64,000 nucleotides of DNA from DAOUJW01 sp034421015 (lineage in GTDB: Bacteria; Chloroflexota; Dehalococcoidia; Lucifugimonadales; UBA2985). The notes beneath the pieces are model-generated. The model did not search any database. It was not told the DNA's origin and worked only from the letters and a program-made list of their open reading frames with translations. Made by a program: the position numbers and the translations under genes. The stretch is taken from contig DAOUKT010000033.1 of the NCBI GenBank assembly GCA_034421015.1, forward strand, positions 1-64,000. The letters run 5' to 3'. Of the stretch, positions 15,920-25,599 are shown piece after piece. The first letter of the stretch is position 1; each line of letters starts with the position of its first letter.

Positions 15920-16777
15920 CTAGAGACTGCTGAGCCAGGAGAACATCGTCTGGAACAGCTGCTCCTCGCGCCCTGCGTAGCCGTGGTTGGCCCCCTCAAT
16001 CTCCGTTACCTGGACGTGGGCGTAGCCCGCCGCCGCCACGCTTCGCCGGGCCGCGCCGCATACAGGAAGCTCCTGCGGCCCGCCGACGGCGCACTCCTCG
16101 CCGCCGAATATGTAGTGCGTAGGGACGCCCGTATTCGCCGCGTGCATTGTCACGCTGTAGCGGTTGTCCTGGTTGAAGCAGTCCACGTAGGCGCGGGCGC
16201 TCCACGTCGACCCCCACGGCACTCCCGGGCGGATCAGCACGTCCGGGCGGCCCTCCGCTACGTTGCGCTCGGACTCCCTAAACGGCCCCAGGAAGTCCTC
16301 GCCGTGCAGTGCGATGACCCCCTCGTGGTTGTACTCGCCCGGCGACACCGGCATGACCGCCACCACGTTTGCGAATTTCTCCCTGGCCTGTGCGTAGGTG
16401 GCCCTGACGGCTCCACCGCTGTGCCCGCCCATGACTATCCGCGTGTGCTCCCTCTCGCGAAGAAGCTGTAGCCAGGCCCCGAAGTCCGCCCGCGAATCAT
16501 CTACGGACTCGAATGCGTAGCCTGCCAGTGGCCCTCCCCGGACGCCGTTGGCGACGTGGTCGTGGCCCCTGCGATTGGCGGCCAGGAAGGCAATGCCGCG
16601 CTCCGCCATCCGCTGGCCCAGCCAGAGATATAGGGGGTTGTAGAAATGGCCTCCATCGCCGTGGAAGTAGATCAGAGCGTCCACCGCAGATTGCCGCTCC
16701 ACGCTGGCGGGGGCGAAGTATGCCCCGGACAGCTTGATCCCTTCCGGCGTGTCGACTTGCACCAGGTCTACAAGCAT
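15920..16777 (-). CDS. alpha/beta hydrolase
   Basis: This 285-residue protein has the alpha/beta hydrolase fold. It shows the oxyanion loop segment FHGDGGHFYNP, a nucleophile elbow GHSGGA with Ser near residue 119, and a C-terminal catalytic His in EGANHGYAG. An Asp in GVPTHYIFGGEE-type context is less clear. It resembles dienelactone-hydrolase or esterase-like proteins; the substrate is unknown. It has no signal peptide, so it should be cytoplasmic. It is followed downstream only by a VOC remnant and preceded by a peptidase S51 gene on the same strand. Confidence 0.78.
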   Translation of the reverse strand: MLVDLVQVDTPEGIKLSGAYFAPASVERQSAVDALIYFHGDGGHFYNPLYLWLGQRMAERGIAFLAANRRGHDHVANGVRGGPLAGYAFESVDDSRADFGAWLQLLREREHTRIVMGGHSGGAVRATYAQAREKFANVVAVMPVSPGEYNHEGVIALHGEDFLGPFRESERNVAEGRPDVLIRPGVPWGSTWSARAYVDCFNQDNRYSVTMHAANTGVPTHYIFGGEECAVGGPQELPVCGAARRSVAAAGYAHVQVTEIEGANHGYAGREEQLFQTMFSWLSSL

Positions 16778-16836
16778 ATCGTCTCCTCCTCTCCGTACCC
16801 TACGATAGGCGCGCCAGGCGTGTGGAGGTGGGCAGG

Positions 16837-17538
16837 CTATGCCAGTTGCCGGGCGTCCAGGGGAGTCTCGACCACCTGCGCACCCGACAGCTCGACGCGG
16901 TACGCAGTCGCTCCGGGCCTTGCGCTCACCACCTCCGACAAACCAGTCCCGACGAAGTGTATGGCGGCGTCATCGTCAATCGCATATCCTGCCGGGAACC
17001 CCTCCGAGATGAGGCTGTGGTACAGAGGCCGGCGCTGGGCTTCGCCGTCGTAGTGAGGGCAGTGGGAGCCCGCCAGGAATCCCAGGCCGTCATGCAGGGG
17101 CTTCAACTCATTCAGGTTGAAGGAGTCAGTAGTCCCGCACTCAAACCAGCAGAGGGAACCGGCGCTGCCTCCGCACAGCACGAGGCCGGCCTCCCAGGCC
17201 TCCTTGAGAGCCAGGTCCACGCCGTGGACGCGCCATACGGCCAGCATGTTTGCGGTGTTGCCGCCCAGCACGAGGATGACGTCCTGGTTCAGGAGGTACT
17301 CGCGGATGTCGGTCACAGTACGCCCGAAAAGGGCCAGGTGGGACGGCTCACAGATGGAAGCCGGAAAGTTGCTGTAGAAGCGTACCAGGTTGGCCGGAAG
17401 GTCTCCGGTCGCTGTGGGAATGCAGGAGACCTTGGGTCGGCTTTTGCCGGTCATAGACAGGACGTAGCTGTACAGAGGGTGCATTCCAGACGCGACCGGC
17501 CTGGCCCCTCCAAAGGCGACGATGTGTTTATCTACCAT
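16837..17538 (-). CDS. peptidase S51 (dipeptidase E / cyanophycinase-like) family protein
   Basis: This 233-residue protein starts at ATG 17538, with TTGGAGGT just upstream. A longer frame to 17700 overlaps the next gene and lacks such a site. The family nucleophile motif is GGSAGSLCWF with Ser near residue 119, preceded by VILVLGGNTANMLAVW, typical of S51 peptidases. Residues GSHCPHYDGE and IDDDAAIHF are also family-like. It likely cleaves small peptides, such as Asp-X dipeptides, in the cytoplasm. The length matches dipeptidase E. Confidence 0.82.
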   Translation of the reverse strand: MVDKHIVAFGGARPVASGMHPLYSYVLSMTGKSRPKVSCIPTATGDLPANLVRFYSNFPASICEPSHLALFGRTVTDIREYLLNQDVILVLGGNTANMLAVWRVHGVDLALKEAWEAGLVLCGGSAGSLCWFECGTTDSFNLNELKPLHDGLGFLAGSHCPHYDGEAQRRPLYHSLISEGFPAGYAIDDDAAIHFVGTGLSEVVSARPGATAYRVELSGAQVVETPLDARQLA

Positions 17539-17644
17539 GATACCTCCAAGTTGCAGCGTTGCAGCCGTGTGAGGGGAGGATAACATACAACCGCGAGCAC
17601 AACCAACCGGCGGGATGCCGGGCCCGCCAGGGCAGGGGATATCC

Positions 17645-18148
17645 TCAATGCCTGTGGGAGCTGTCAAACGTCTGGACAGGCCCAAACCACTTATCGTCAT
17701 TCAGGACTGTCTCCGAGAACGCGCCTCCGGTGTATTCTCCAATTACGGTCCGCCAGAACTGCTGACCGGCCAGGTTATCGACATGTTCGCGTACCTCCCA
17801 AAACCCGGGGAACATGTCGAAGGCGTGGAAGGCGGCCCGCCTGCCAACTCCACGCAGCCTGTGCTTGCGCATGATGAAGAACTCGGCTATCGACCGTCCC
17901 GCGCCCGGTGCCACGACCACGGTGTAGGTGTTGACCAGGACGAACCCGGCGAGCGCGGCGTCGCAGTACACCAGGAACGGTGCTCGGTTCGGCTCAGACC
18001 AGTATTCGTCGAAATAGCGGTATGTGAACAACCCCTCCCGGTTCACGTCATCGCCGGTGAACTCCGACGTATCGTGGAGGTACATCTGCATGAGACGGTG
18101 CAGCACGGGCTTCTGCTCAAGTGACGCTTCGACCAGTTGAACGTTCAT
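17645..18148 (-). CDS. GNAT-family N-acetyltransferase
   Basis: This 167-residue protein shows the GNAT pattern: a beta strand FLVYCDAALAGFVLVNTY and the acetyl-CoA loop IMRKHRLRGVGRRAAFHAFDMFPG, where R-G-V-G-R/x fits the Q/R-x-x-G-x-G/A motif. The C-terminal strand contains NLAGQQFWRTVIGEYTG. The substrate cannot be told. It lies upstream of the S51 gene on the same strand with 106 bases between them. Confidence 0.8.
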   Translation of the reverse strand: MNVQLVEASLEQKPVLHRLMQMYLHDTSEFTGDDVNREGLFTYRYFDEYWSEPNRAPFLVYCDAALAGFVLVNTYTVVVAPGAGRSIAEFFIMRKHRLRGVGRRAAFHAFDMFPGFWEVREHVDNLAGQQFWRTVIGEYTGGAFSETVLNDDKWFGPVQTFDSSHRH

Positions 18149-18273
18149 GGTGTTTCAACCCTGTTTCTTTGCCTGTCTCGCCGTATCCGGGCAGGCGCCC
18201 GCGGTAATCTAGTGATGCTGCCATTCTACACGGCCTGAGACCAACAGAGAACTTTGAAAGACCATCGGCTATA

Positions 18274-19578
18274 ATGGCGCTTTTGGGAGGCCTGGTCGCA
18301 ATAGTGGGTATCAGATCGATCATTCCGGCTGGCATGTTCTTTGCGGTGTCTCCCACAGCGGCGGTCATCATGGGCGACTCGCTGATGTACGTGGTCTTGC
18401 CAGTGGCGGCGGCCGATTTTGGATTGGGTGAGCATTTTGGCCTTGGCGCAGCATTCTGGATTGGGCTTGCGCTCAGCATCAACCGGTTCGTTCGCCTGGC
18501 GAGCAACGCCTTCGCTGCCGGAGTATACGAGCGATTTGGCGTGCGGTGGCCCTTCGCCCTTTCCATTGCCGTCGGCGCGCTGTCCACACTTGCATACGGC
18601 TTGGGGAATGGCCCTGTATCCCTGCTGTTGGCCCGAGTCATCTGGGGGGTATCCTACTCCCACATGCGTTTAGCTGCGCTCCTGACGGCGTTTGAAGTCG
18701 GTACGGCCGCAATCCGGGGCAGGCTGATCGGGTTATTCAACTCCGGCCAGCGACTGGGCAGCATAGTTGCGGTGACTGCAGGCGCGATGTTGTTCCAGTT
18801 GACATCAAAGGAGGTGACATTTGGAGTCCTGGCTGCCCTTGGCCTCACGGGCATAGTCATGGCCGCCAGGGTGCCGAATCTCAGACCTCAGCGCGTCCGC
18901 TCCCAGGGCGGAGGCCTGAGAAACCGTCTGAACCCCTGGGACCTGGCGGTATCTGAACTGCCGGAGGGGGACCGCAGAACGAGACTCCCTCTCCTCTCCA
19001 TTAGTTTGATGCGCTTTGCGACAGCGTTCTCGGCAAACGGCCTGGCCATTGCCACCGCGGCCCCCTACCTCGCTAGATTCGCTGATGAAAACGAGAGGGT
19101 GTTGGGAGGATCGCTTGCCGTGGTTACGCTTGCCGGATTCCTGGTTGGCTTCAGATGGCTCTCCGAGCTCGGCCTGGGCGTACCATTGGGCCACCTGTCG
19201 GATCGCGTGGGCAGAAGGATGTCCATCGCCTACGGAATGGTCGCAATGACTGTCATACTGGCGCTGATAGCAGTGTACGACTCCCTGGCAGCCGCAGTCG
19301 TCGGGATACCCTTGCTGTTCATTTCAGGGGTTGGAGTGAACACGGCGCTGGACGCTGCGATAGGCGAAACATCGCCCGACTCAGCGCGGGCCGCCGTGAT
19401 GGGCCGGTACTCAACATGGCTGGACCTGGGGGCAGCGCTTGGCCCCTTCCTGGGATTTCTGATTGCCGATATAATCGGTTTCCGGGGAGGGTTCCTGGTT
19501 GCATCCGCTCTTCTCGCGGGTACCTGGGCGCTGTACATCACGGTAGCAGGCAGCACGGCGCGTCAGACATCCGAATGA
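18274..19578 (+). CDS. MFS transporter
   Basis: This 434-residue membrane protein has about twelve hydrophobic segments. The MFS loop 2-3 type motif appears as GVYERFGVRWPFA in the N-half and GHLSDRVGRRMSIAYG in the C-half. A central cytoplasmic loop is rich in Arg/Gln (NLRPQRVRSQGGG). No substrate is evident. The ATG at 18274 sits inside a TATAAT-like sequence, so a GTG at 18304 after GGGAGG may be the real start. Confidence 0.85.
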   Translation: MALLGGLVAIVGIRSIIPAGMFFAVSPTAAVIMGDSLMYVVLPVAAADFGLGEHFGLGAAFWIGLALSINRFVRLASNAFAAGVYERFGVRWPFALSIAVGALSTLAYGLGNGPVSLLLARVIWGVSYSHMRLAALLTAFEVGTAAIRGRLIGLFNSGQRLGSIVAVTAGAMLFQLTSKEVTFGVLAALGLTGIVMAARVPNLRPQRVRSQGGGLRNRLNPWDLAVSELPEGDRRTRLPLLSISLMRFATAFSANGLAIATAAPYLARFADENERVLGGSLAVVTLAGFLVGFRWLSELGLGVPLGHLSDRVGRRMSIAYGMVAMTVILALIAVYDSLAAAVVGIPLLFISGVGVNTALDAAIGETSPDSARAAVMGRYSTWLDLGAALGPFLGFLIADIIGFRGGFLVASALLAGTWALYITVAGSTARQTSE

Positions 19579-19727
19579 GCCGTTGCCAGAAATCGCCATC
19601 AGCCCGTATAGTCTTGTTGGTTGTCAACTACTGCAACAAGCGCGATGCACTTTGTCCTGCAAGAACGAATGGCTCGCAGCGCCGGGTTGTCGCAATGTGA
19701 GTTGAACCTGAAGTCAGGAGGGACGGA

Positions 19728-20435
19728 TTGTCGAACATCATAGAAGCCCGTGGAGTGGTCAAGACCTACCGGGCCGGGGAGATTGAGGTGCACGCTCTGC
19801 GGGGCGTGGACCTGTCCATTGGCAGGGGGCAAATGGTCGCGGTGATGGGGCCGTCAGGGTGCGGCAAGACCACACTGCTCAACACCTTCTCCGGGATAGA
19901 CGACGTTACGGGCGGCGAGGTGCTGATCGACGGGGCGTCCATTCACGAGATGTCTGACGGGGAGCGCACGCGGTTCCGCGCGATGAGCATGGGATTCGTG
20001 TTCCAGTCCTACAACCTGCTGCCGGTGCTCACCGGCGCAGAGAACGTCGAGCTGCCTCTGCTGCTCTCGGGCGCCGGCCATGCCAGGGCCCGCGGCCGCG
20101 CCCTGGAGGTCCTGGACATGGTGGGTCTGGCCGACCAGGCTGACAAGCGGCCTGCGGAGATGTCCGGCGGCCAGCAGCAACGGGTTACCATAGCCCGGGC
20201 CCTGGTGAACGAGCCTGCCATTGTCTGGGCAGATGAGCCTACCGGCGCGCTGGACAGTGAGTCCGGTTCGCACATCATGGAGCTGCTCTGCAAGCTCAAC
20301 AGTGAACGGGAGCAGACATTTGTCCTGGTCACCCACGATGCCGTGGTCGGCTCACGCGCCGGGCGCATGGTGCGTATGCGCGACGGCCTAATTGAGAGCG
20401 ACGAGATGCTGTCGTCCGACGGAAGGGGTAGCTAG
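19728..20435 (+). CDS. ABC transporter ATP-binding protein (MacB/LolD type)
   Basis: This 235-residue ATPase has Walker A GPSGCGKTT, Q-loop FVFQSYNLLPVLT, signature MSGGQQQRV, Walker B IVWADEPTGALD and H-loop VTHD. It belongs to the LolD/MacB/FtsE subfamily that pairs with FtsX-domain permeases. The partner is the gene immediately downstream. The start is TTG at 19728 behind AGGAGGG. The function is likely export of a lipid, lipoprotein, peptide or drug, or signalling across the membrane rather than import. Confidence 0.92.
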   Translation: MSNIIEARGVVKTYRAGEIEVHALRGVDLSIGRGQMVAVMGPSGCGKTTLLNTFSGIDDVTGGEVLIDGASIHEMSDGERTRFRAMSMGFVFQSYNLLPVLTGAENVELPLLLSGAGHARARGRALEVLDMVGLADQADKRPAEMSGGQQQRVTIARALVNEPAIVWADEPTGALDSESGSHIMELLCKLNSEREQTFVLVTHDAVVGSRAGRMVRMRDGLIESDEMLSSDGRGS

Positions 20436-20491
20436 CCACGACCACGCTCTTTGGTATTCCCATCGGTTCTCTGACCGCCGGCCTGACGGTC

Positions 20492-23400
20492 GTGTTCATA
20501 TTGGCGGTTGCCGTGACCGTCTTCTTCGCGCTGCGCAATCCAATCGTGTTGAAGATGGCGTTGCGCAACATCCCAAGGCGTCGCGCTCAGACCGTGCTAA
20601 TCGTTGTCGGCCTTATGCTGGCAACCACCCTCTTTTCGGCGTCATTCGCCATCGGAGACACCTTCGCACACTCGGTGCGCGTGCTACTGGTGGACCAGTT
20701 TGGACACGTGGACGAGGTGGTGCGCTCGGACAACCTGGAGCCGTCCGGCTTGCGCGAGTACATCCCGGAGGAGACGGCAGACGCCATCGAAGCGGAGCTT
20801 GCCGATGCCCCTGTGGACGGCGTCATGCCGGCCATCGGGCTGACCGTGCCCGCTGTGTCACTTGCCACGGAGCGAAACCTGCCAAGGTTGGCGGTACAGG
20901 GGCTGGACTTCGCTCACGCCGAAGGTTTTGGGACCTACGAGGATGCCAACGGAGATAGCCTCGACCTCGGGGCGCTGGCGCAGAACGAGGTGTACTTGGA
21001 CGCCGATGCCGCAAACGAGCTGGGCGCAGAGCCCGGCGGCAACCTGGCCCTGTTCTTTGACGAGACGCCGGCTGTAGTGCGCGTAGCCGGCGTATTTGAG
21101 GAAGGTGGAGGCTCCGCGTCCTTTGCCCCGCTGGCCGTGATGCGGCTGGCCGACCTGCAAGCTATCGTGGGCCAGGAAGGGAACATCAATACCGTCTACA
21201 TCTCCAATGATGGCGGCAAGGTCGGGGGAGAACGGCACACCCGGGCAGTGATAGATGCCCTTGAGGGCCTGCTGGAGGAACGGGAGCTGGACCTGGACGA
21301 CATCAAGAGGGACGGCATTGAACAGGCGGACGGGGTAGGGGACCAGTTTGCAAGCATCTTTCTGGTGTTCGGGACGTTCTCCATCCTTGCCGGCATCCTG
21401 CTGATAGCCCTGATATTTGTCATGCTGGCGGCGGAGCGGAAGCGCGAACTTGGCATTGCGCGGGCGGTGGGCGCGCAGCGCGGGCACATCGTGCGGCTGT
21501 TCACGTTCGAGGGCGCAGTCTACTCCCTCGCGGCCGCGGCGGTGGGCAGTGTTCTGGGCATATTCGTGGGCGTCATATTGGTGGGCACCATGGCTTCCGC
21601 CTTTGGCGCGGTCGACGAGTTTGGAGGCTTCAGAATCGTGTTCTCCTTCCGGTGGCAGAGCCTTGTCCTGTCTTACACACTGGGGATGGTTGTCACGTAC
21701 CTGGTCGTCGTCGTATCGGCGATGCGGGTTAGCTCGCTGAACATAGTCCGGGCCGTGCGGGACATCCCGGAGCCGCCCAAGGAGGGCCACAGGCTGCGGG
21801 AAGCGTGGAGGTCGATAGGAGCGGCCTATATGGACGCCCTGCGAGCGTTGCTGCGGTTGCGTCTCCATAGAGCGCTGGCACGGGTTTTGATCAGCGGGCC
21901 CCTGGCAATTATCAGGCTGTTCTGGGACCTGTTCATTGCCGGTTACCTGATGGTCGCGCTTGGCGTCCTGATTACGCTCATCGGCATCTCGTCGGAGCAG
22001 TTGAACAGCTTCTCCATCGGGCTTTCTCTAATGGTTGTGGGCCTGCCACTGGCGCTCAACCATGCCCTGCGCCTGCCTGAGAGCATAGCCTACACCCTGG
22101 CGGGCGCGCTGCTCCTGGCCGTGTGGCTCGCCCCTGTGGATTGGGAGTCCTTCGGCCTTCCGCAATTTGACTCCGGCATAGATATTCTCATCATCGCGGG
22201 GATCGCGCTGGTTGTTGGCGGCGTTTGGGTCGTGATGTACAACTCCAATCACATGGTGAGGGCCGTATCTGCCGTGCTGGGAAGAGGGAGCACCCTTTCG
22301 CCAATTACGAGGACAGCCCTGGCTTACCCGATGGCGGCCCGGTTTCGCACCGGAATGACCCTGGCAATGTTCTCCCTGATCGTGATGATGCTGGTATTCC
22401 TCGGTTTCATTAACGATGCCTTCGTCAAGGCGTACGACGATACGCGCAGGTATACGGGGGGATTCGACATCTACGCCACCACCAGCTTCGCCAACCCCAT
22501 TGGCGATCTGGAGGGCCGCATAGACCGGTCTCCGGCGCTGGATGCGGGGGAGATCACAGCCATCGCCTCTGCGAGCGGCTACCCTGTGCGCATCAGGCAG
22601 CAGGACACGGACCAGGACCTGCGGGACTGGTTTGTAACCGGCGTCGATCCCGCCTTCGCGGAGGTCAACACCTTCGGATTCGATTTGCGCGATGAGCGCT
22701 ACGCGGACGACCGCGCCGTGTGGAGCGCGCTCTCGGCCGGCGAAGAGGTGGTCGTCGTCGCCTCATCCCTGGTTCCCGCGTCCGCCGACTTTAATCAGGG
22801 CCCCCAGGGGCCGTCATTCCAGCTGGAAGGCTTCCAGCGTGACGACCCTGTGCTGCCGGAGGTGTACCTTGAGGTGCACGACCCCGGAGAGCAGAGATCA
22901 GTGCGTCTGCGAGTAATTGGAGTGATTGAGGAGCAGGCGTTCCACTCTGAAACGGTGATCACCGGCCACGAGACGCTTCAGAGGCTTTCATCGGCCCCGC
23001 TGCCGTTCCGGACCCATCGGATAGCGCTGCATGACCCCTCGCGAGCGGAAGAGCTTGTGGCGACCCTGGAAGAGGAGTTCGCTGAGCACGGGCTGCAGGC
23101 CACGTCATTGGAGAAGTCAGTCCGGGAGCTGGTTACCCTGAATTTCGCATTCACAAAGATTGTCCAGGGGTTCATGGGCCTTGGGCTTGTGGTGGGCATT
23201 GCCGCGCTGGGCATCATTGCTGCGCGATCCGTTGTGGAGCGGCGAGTGCAGGTGGGTATACTGCGGGCCATCGGCTACAGGAGCGGAATGGTGCAGCTGT
23301 CCTTCATCATCGAATCTTCGTTCATAGCGTTGCTGGGCATCGGGCTCGGCCTTGCGCTGGCCTTTGGCTTGTCCATCGACCTCACTAGGCAGCTGCAGGA

Positions 23401-23548
23401 GACTTTCGATGCCGTCACCTACGTTGTGCCCTGGTCCTCAATTGTGCCCGTGGTTGTGATAGCGTACGCGGCCTCCCTCCTGACAACGTATCTCCCGGCG
23501 CGGCAGGCGTCCCGCATATACCCGGCGGAAGCCCTGAGATACGACTAG
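20492..23548 (+). CDS. large FtsX-domain ABC transporter permease
   Basis: This permease of about 1018 residues has two FtsX domains: one after the first periplasmic domain (about residues 290-410, with AERKRELGIARAVGAQRGHI) and a C-terminal one (about 890-1018, VQVGILRAIGYRSGMVQ). A central run of hydrophobic segments (about 480-600) lies between them, followed by a second extracytoplasmic domain. The N-terminus has one membrane helix and the MALRNIPRRRAQTVLIVVGLML motif typical of this class. The start is uncertain. GTG 20492 has no ribosome site, whereas GGAAGGGG at 20421-20428 points to a start near 20435-20440, where only non-ATG codons occur. It forms a two-gene exporter with 19728-20435. 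Confidence 0.88.
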   Translation: MFILAVAVTVFFALRNPIVLKMALRNIPRRRAQTVLIVVGLMLATTLFSASFAIGDTFAHSVRVLLVDQFGHVDEVVRSDNLEPSGLREYIPEETADAIEAELADAPVDGVMPAIGLTVPAVSLATERNLPRLAVQGLDFAHAEGFGTYEDANGDSLDLGALAQNEVYLDADAANELGAEPGGNLALFFDETPAVVRVAGVFEEGGGSASFAPLAVMRLADLQAIVGQEGNINTVYISNDGGKVGGERHTRAVIDALEGLLEERELDLDDIKRDGIEQADGVGDQFASIFLVFGTFSILAGILLIALIFVMLAAERKRELGIARAVGAQRGHIVRLFTFEGAVYSLAAAAVGSVLGIFVGVILVGTMASAFGAVDEFGGFRIVFSFRWQSLVLSYTLGMVVTYLVVVVSAMRVSSLNIVRAVRDIPEPPKEGHRLREAWRSIGAAYMDALRALLRLRLHRALARVLISGPLAIIRLFWDLFIAGYLMVALGVLITLIGISSEQLNSFSIGLSLMVVGLPLALNHALRLPESIAYTLAGALLLAVWLAPVDWESFGLPQFDSGIDILIIAGIALVVGGVWVVMYNSNHMVRAVSAVLGRGSTLSPITRTALAYPMAARFRTGMTLAMFSLIVMMLVFLGFINDAFVKAYDDTRRYTGGFDIYATTSFANPIGDLEGRIDRSPALDAGEITAIASASGYPVRIRQQDTDQDLRDWFVTGVDPAFAEVNTFGFDLRDERYADDRAVWSALSAGEEVVVVASSLVPASADFNQGPQGPSFQLEGFQRDDPVLPEVYLEVHDPGEQRSVRLRVIGVIEEQAFHSETVITGHETLQRLSSAPLPFRTHRIALHDPSRAEELVATLEEEFAEHGLQATSLEKSVRELVTLNFAFTKIVQGFMGLGLVVGIAALGIIAARSVVERRVQVGILRAIGYRSGMVQLSFIIESSFIALLGIGLGLALAFGLSIDLTRQLQETFDAVTYVVPWSSIVPVVVIAYAASLLTTYLPARQASRIYPAEALRYD

Positions 23549-23721
23549 CGATCGCGGGCCCGGTCGCAATCCTTCGTCTCACAAAGCGGGCCAGGACGGA
23601 TGACTCCCGTCCCGTTGCGCCCTCTCATGGAAATGGACAATCAACGCGCCACATATTGACTACTTTCAGGTCTTTCGGCATAATACTCAATGGCTTTAAA
23701 TACCCAAAAGGGAGGTGAGAA

Positions 23722-24147
23722 TTGCCGAAACAGTCACCGGTTCCGGAGGATGTGGACAGAGGATTCTGGGAGGCCTGTAACGAGGACAGGCTGGTCGTAC
23801 AGTACTGCCCGCCCTGCGACAGGCTGCAGCAGCCGCCTGAGGCAACGTGCTACGAGTGCAATTCGGCGGAGCACTTCGAGTGGAAGGAGTTGCCCGGACG
23901 CGGATATATATACACCTACGCGGTCATGTATGACAACCCGGTCCCACTGCTCTTTGAAGACCAGCCCTTCAACGTTGCCGTAGTAGGGCTGTACGATGAG
24001 AACGGGAATGACACCGGCATGAAGTTGCTTTCGCATCTCCCGGGGACTCCCTTGGACGAGGTGCCGATAGGGGCCGATGTGCAGGTGGAGTTTGAAGTGA
24101 CCCAGGCCACCGGCCAGAAGGTACCTGAGTTCCGAGTGGTAGGCTAA
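23722..24147 (+). CDS. DUF35 zinc-ribbon/OB-fold protein, acyl-CoA associated
   Basis: This 141-residue protein has an N-terminal rubredoxin-like zinc ribbon, Cys-x2-Cys ... Cys-x2-Cys (CPPCDRLQQPPEATCYECNS), and a C-terminal OB-fold (GRGYIYTYAVMYDNP to DVQVEFEVTQ). The TTG start at 23722 lies behind GGAGGTGA. DUF35 proteins pair with thiolase-like enzymes and bind acyl-CoA; the gene for one lies 53 bases downstream. By analogy with ChsH2-Ltp2, the pair may form an aldolase or thiolase complex. Confidence 0.88.
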   Translation: MPKQSPVPEDVDRGFWEACNEDRLVVQYCPPCDRLQQPPEATCYECNSAEHFEWKELPGRGYIYTYAVMYDNPVPLLFEDQPFNVAVVGLYDENGNDTGMKLLSHLPGTPLDEVPIGADVQVEFEVTQATGQKVPEFRVVG

Positions 24148-24200
24148 GGGCCGCTACTCGAATGAGTTTCGATAGGGATTAAGTAAGGGAGGTATACCAA

Positions 24201-25553
24201 ATGGCGCCAGAAGTTCAGACTATGCCAACGGAATGGTTCCGGACCCAGGAGGGACTGGGTGTATGGCCGGGCAAGGGCAAGGCCGTGGCGGTTGGCGTGG
24301 GAGTTTCCCCCACGGACCGCAGGTGGGACTGCGACCCCCAGACCAGCGTGGGCGCGTATGCCATCATAGCCGCTCGAAGGGCTATGGAGGATGCAGGCGT
24401 ATCGCCAGAGCAGGTGGACGGGCTTGTCGTGGTACCGGACACCACCACGGGCCGGTTCGACTGGCCGCAGCCCTGGCCGGACGGCCGGGACATCCCAGCG
24501 GAGATGGCCGCGGCGTTCAAGCCGACCGACGACGAGCGTGACGGCATCGCCAAGCTGAGCGCGCAGTGGATCATGAACAACATGCCGGAGCTGACCAACC
24601 TCAAGTTCGTCATGCACGCTCCGGGCGACACGGCCCCGGCTCTGGTGGCCGGTTCCGAGTCGATAGTGCAGGGCCTAAGCGGCGTCTGCCTTGTCATCAG
24701 GGGCTGGCACAACTTCTCCGGCAGGTACTACGTGGGGCAGGGCAACGCCCGCGGAGACACCATCTCCTCCCGCGAGAAGTGGACCACAGGGTGGGGAATC
24801 GTAGGTGTCTACCCTGAGGCCACCCGATTCCAGCGCTACCTGCACAAGTACAACAAGCGCAAGGAGATGTTCGCCAACTTCGTGGTGAACTCCAAGAAGA
24901 ACGGCCTCAACTTCCCGGAGGGGTTCTTCGCACAGCACAGGTCGGACGACATCGTGACCAGGGAGGACTACCTCACCGCACGATGGCTGGCCAAGCCGGC
25001 CAACCTGTTCGATGCGGACATCCCGATATGCTGCACCTCTGCGTACATCCTGACCACCCCGGACAGGGCCGCGGACATGAAGCAGAAGCCGGTGTACATC
25101 CTTGGCCACACCTCCTCAACCGTGAGGCCCAGGAGCCTCCAGCACACCCTGGAGGAGAGCGAAGAGGGCGCTGCCAGGACCGGCCGACTGTTCCAGGAGG
25201 CCGCGGGCGTCAGCGTCAACGACCTGTCCTTTGAGAACATGTACGACGGTTACGGCATGTTCCACCTGATCCACCTTGAGGGCCTCGGCGGCTACGCGGG
25301 CATCGGGCGTGGTGACGGTCTCGACTACTTCGAGAACGAGGACATCAGCAACGACAGCAAGTTCCCCATCTCCCCCAGCGGCGGCAACATCGGCAGCGGC
25401 CGCACCCGCTTCTGGCTGCACGTTGACTCCATCCAGCAGATCCAGGGACGCGCAGGCGCGCGGCAGATCAAGCACCCGGCAGAGCTGGGCATTTCCGCCG
25501 CGACCTTCCCCCATAGCGGGGTCTCCCTGGTTTGGGGAGCCAGCCCCGACTAG
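24201..25553 (+). CDS. thiolase-superfamily protein (SCP-x/Ltp-like), possibly a retro-aldolase
   Basis: This 450-residue protein has the thiolase fold. The N-terminal half (VGAYAIIAARRAMEDAGVSPEQVDGLVV) and C-terminal half (SPSGGNIGSGRTRFWLHVDSIQQIQG) are recognisable. Where thiolases carry the nucleophile Cys, the sequence reads HAPGDTAPALVAGSESI, so the Cys appears to be missing. The motif NMYDGYGMFHLIHLEGLG is like the Tyr-containing active-site region of Ltp2-type steroid side-chain aldolases, which also pair with a DUF35 protein. This suggests carbon-carbon cleavage of a beta-hydroxyacyl-CoA rather than thiolysis. That is inference. The gene forms an operon with 23722-24147. Confidence 0.8.
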   Translation: MAPEVQTMPTEWFRTQEGLGVWPGKGKAVAVGVGVSPTDRRWDCDPQTSVGAYAIIAARRAMEDAGVSPEQVDGLVVVPDTTTGRFDWPQPWPDGRDIPAEMAAAFKPTDDERDGIAKLSAQWIMNNMPELTNLKFVMHAPGDTAPALVAGSESIVQGLSGVCLVIRGWHNFSGRYYVGQGNARGDTISSREKWTTGWGIVGVYPEATRFQRYLHKYNKRKEMFANFVVNSKKNGLNFPEGFFAQHRSDDIVTREDYLTARWLAKPANLFDADIPICCTSAYILTTPDRAADMKQKPVYILGHTSSTVRPRSLQHTLEESEEGAARTGRLFQEAAGVSVNDLSFENMYDGYGMFHLIHLEGLGGYAGIGRGDGLDYFENEDISNDSKFPISPSGGNIGSGRTRFWLHVDSIQQIQGRAGARQIKHPAELGISAATFPHSGVSLVWGASPD

Positions 25554-25599
25554 GAGGCGGCAGAGGTCAATCCTCGTTCCTACTGGAAGCGAGATACAA

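Noticed and set aside
19579..19727. Possible small gene or RNA between the MFS and ABC genes
   Set aside because: There is no start with a ribosome site and no stable hairpin. It reads as an ordinary leader.
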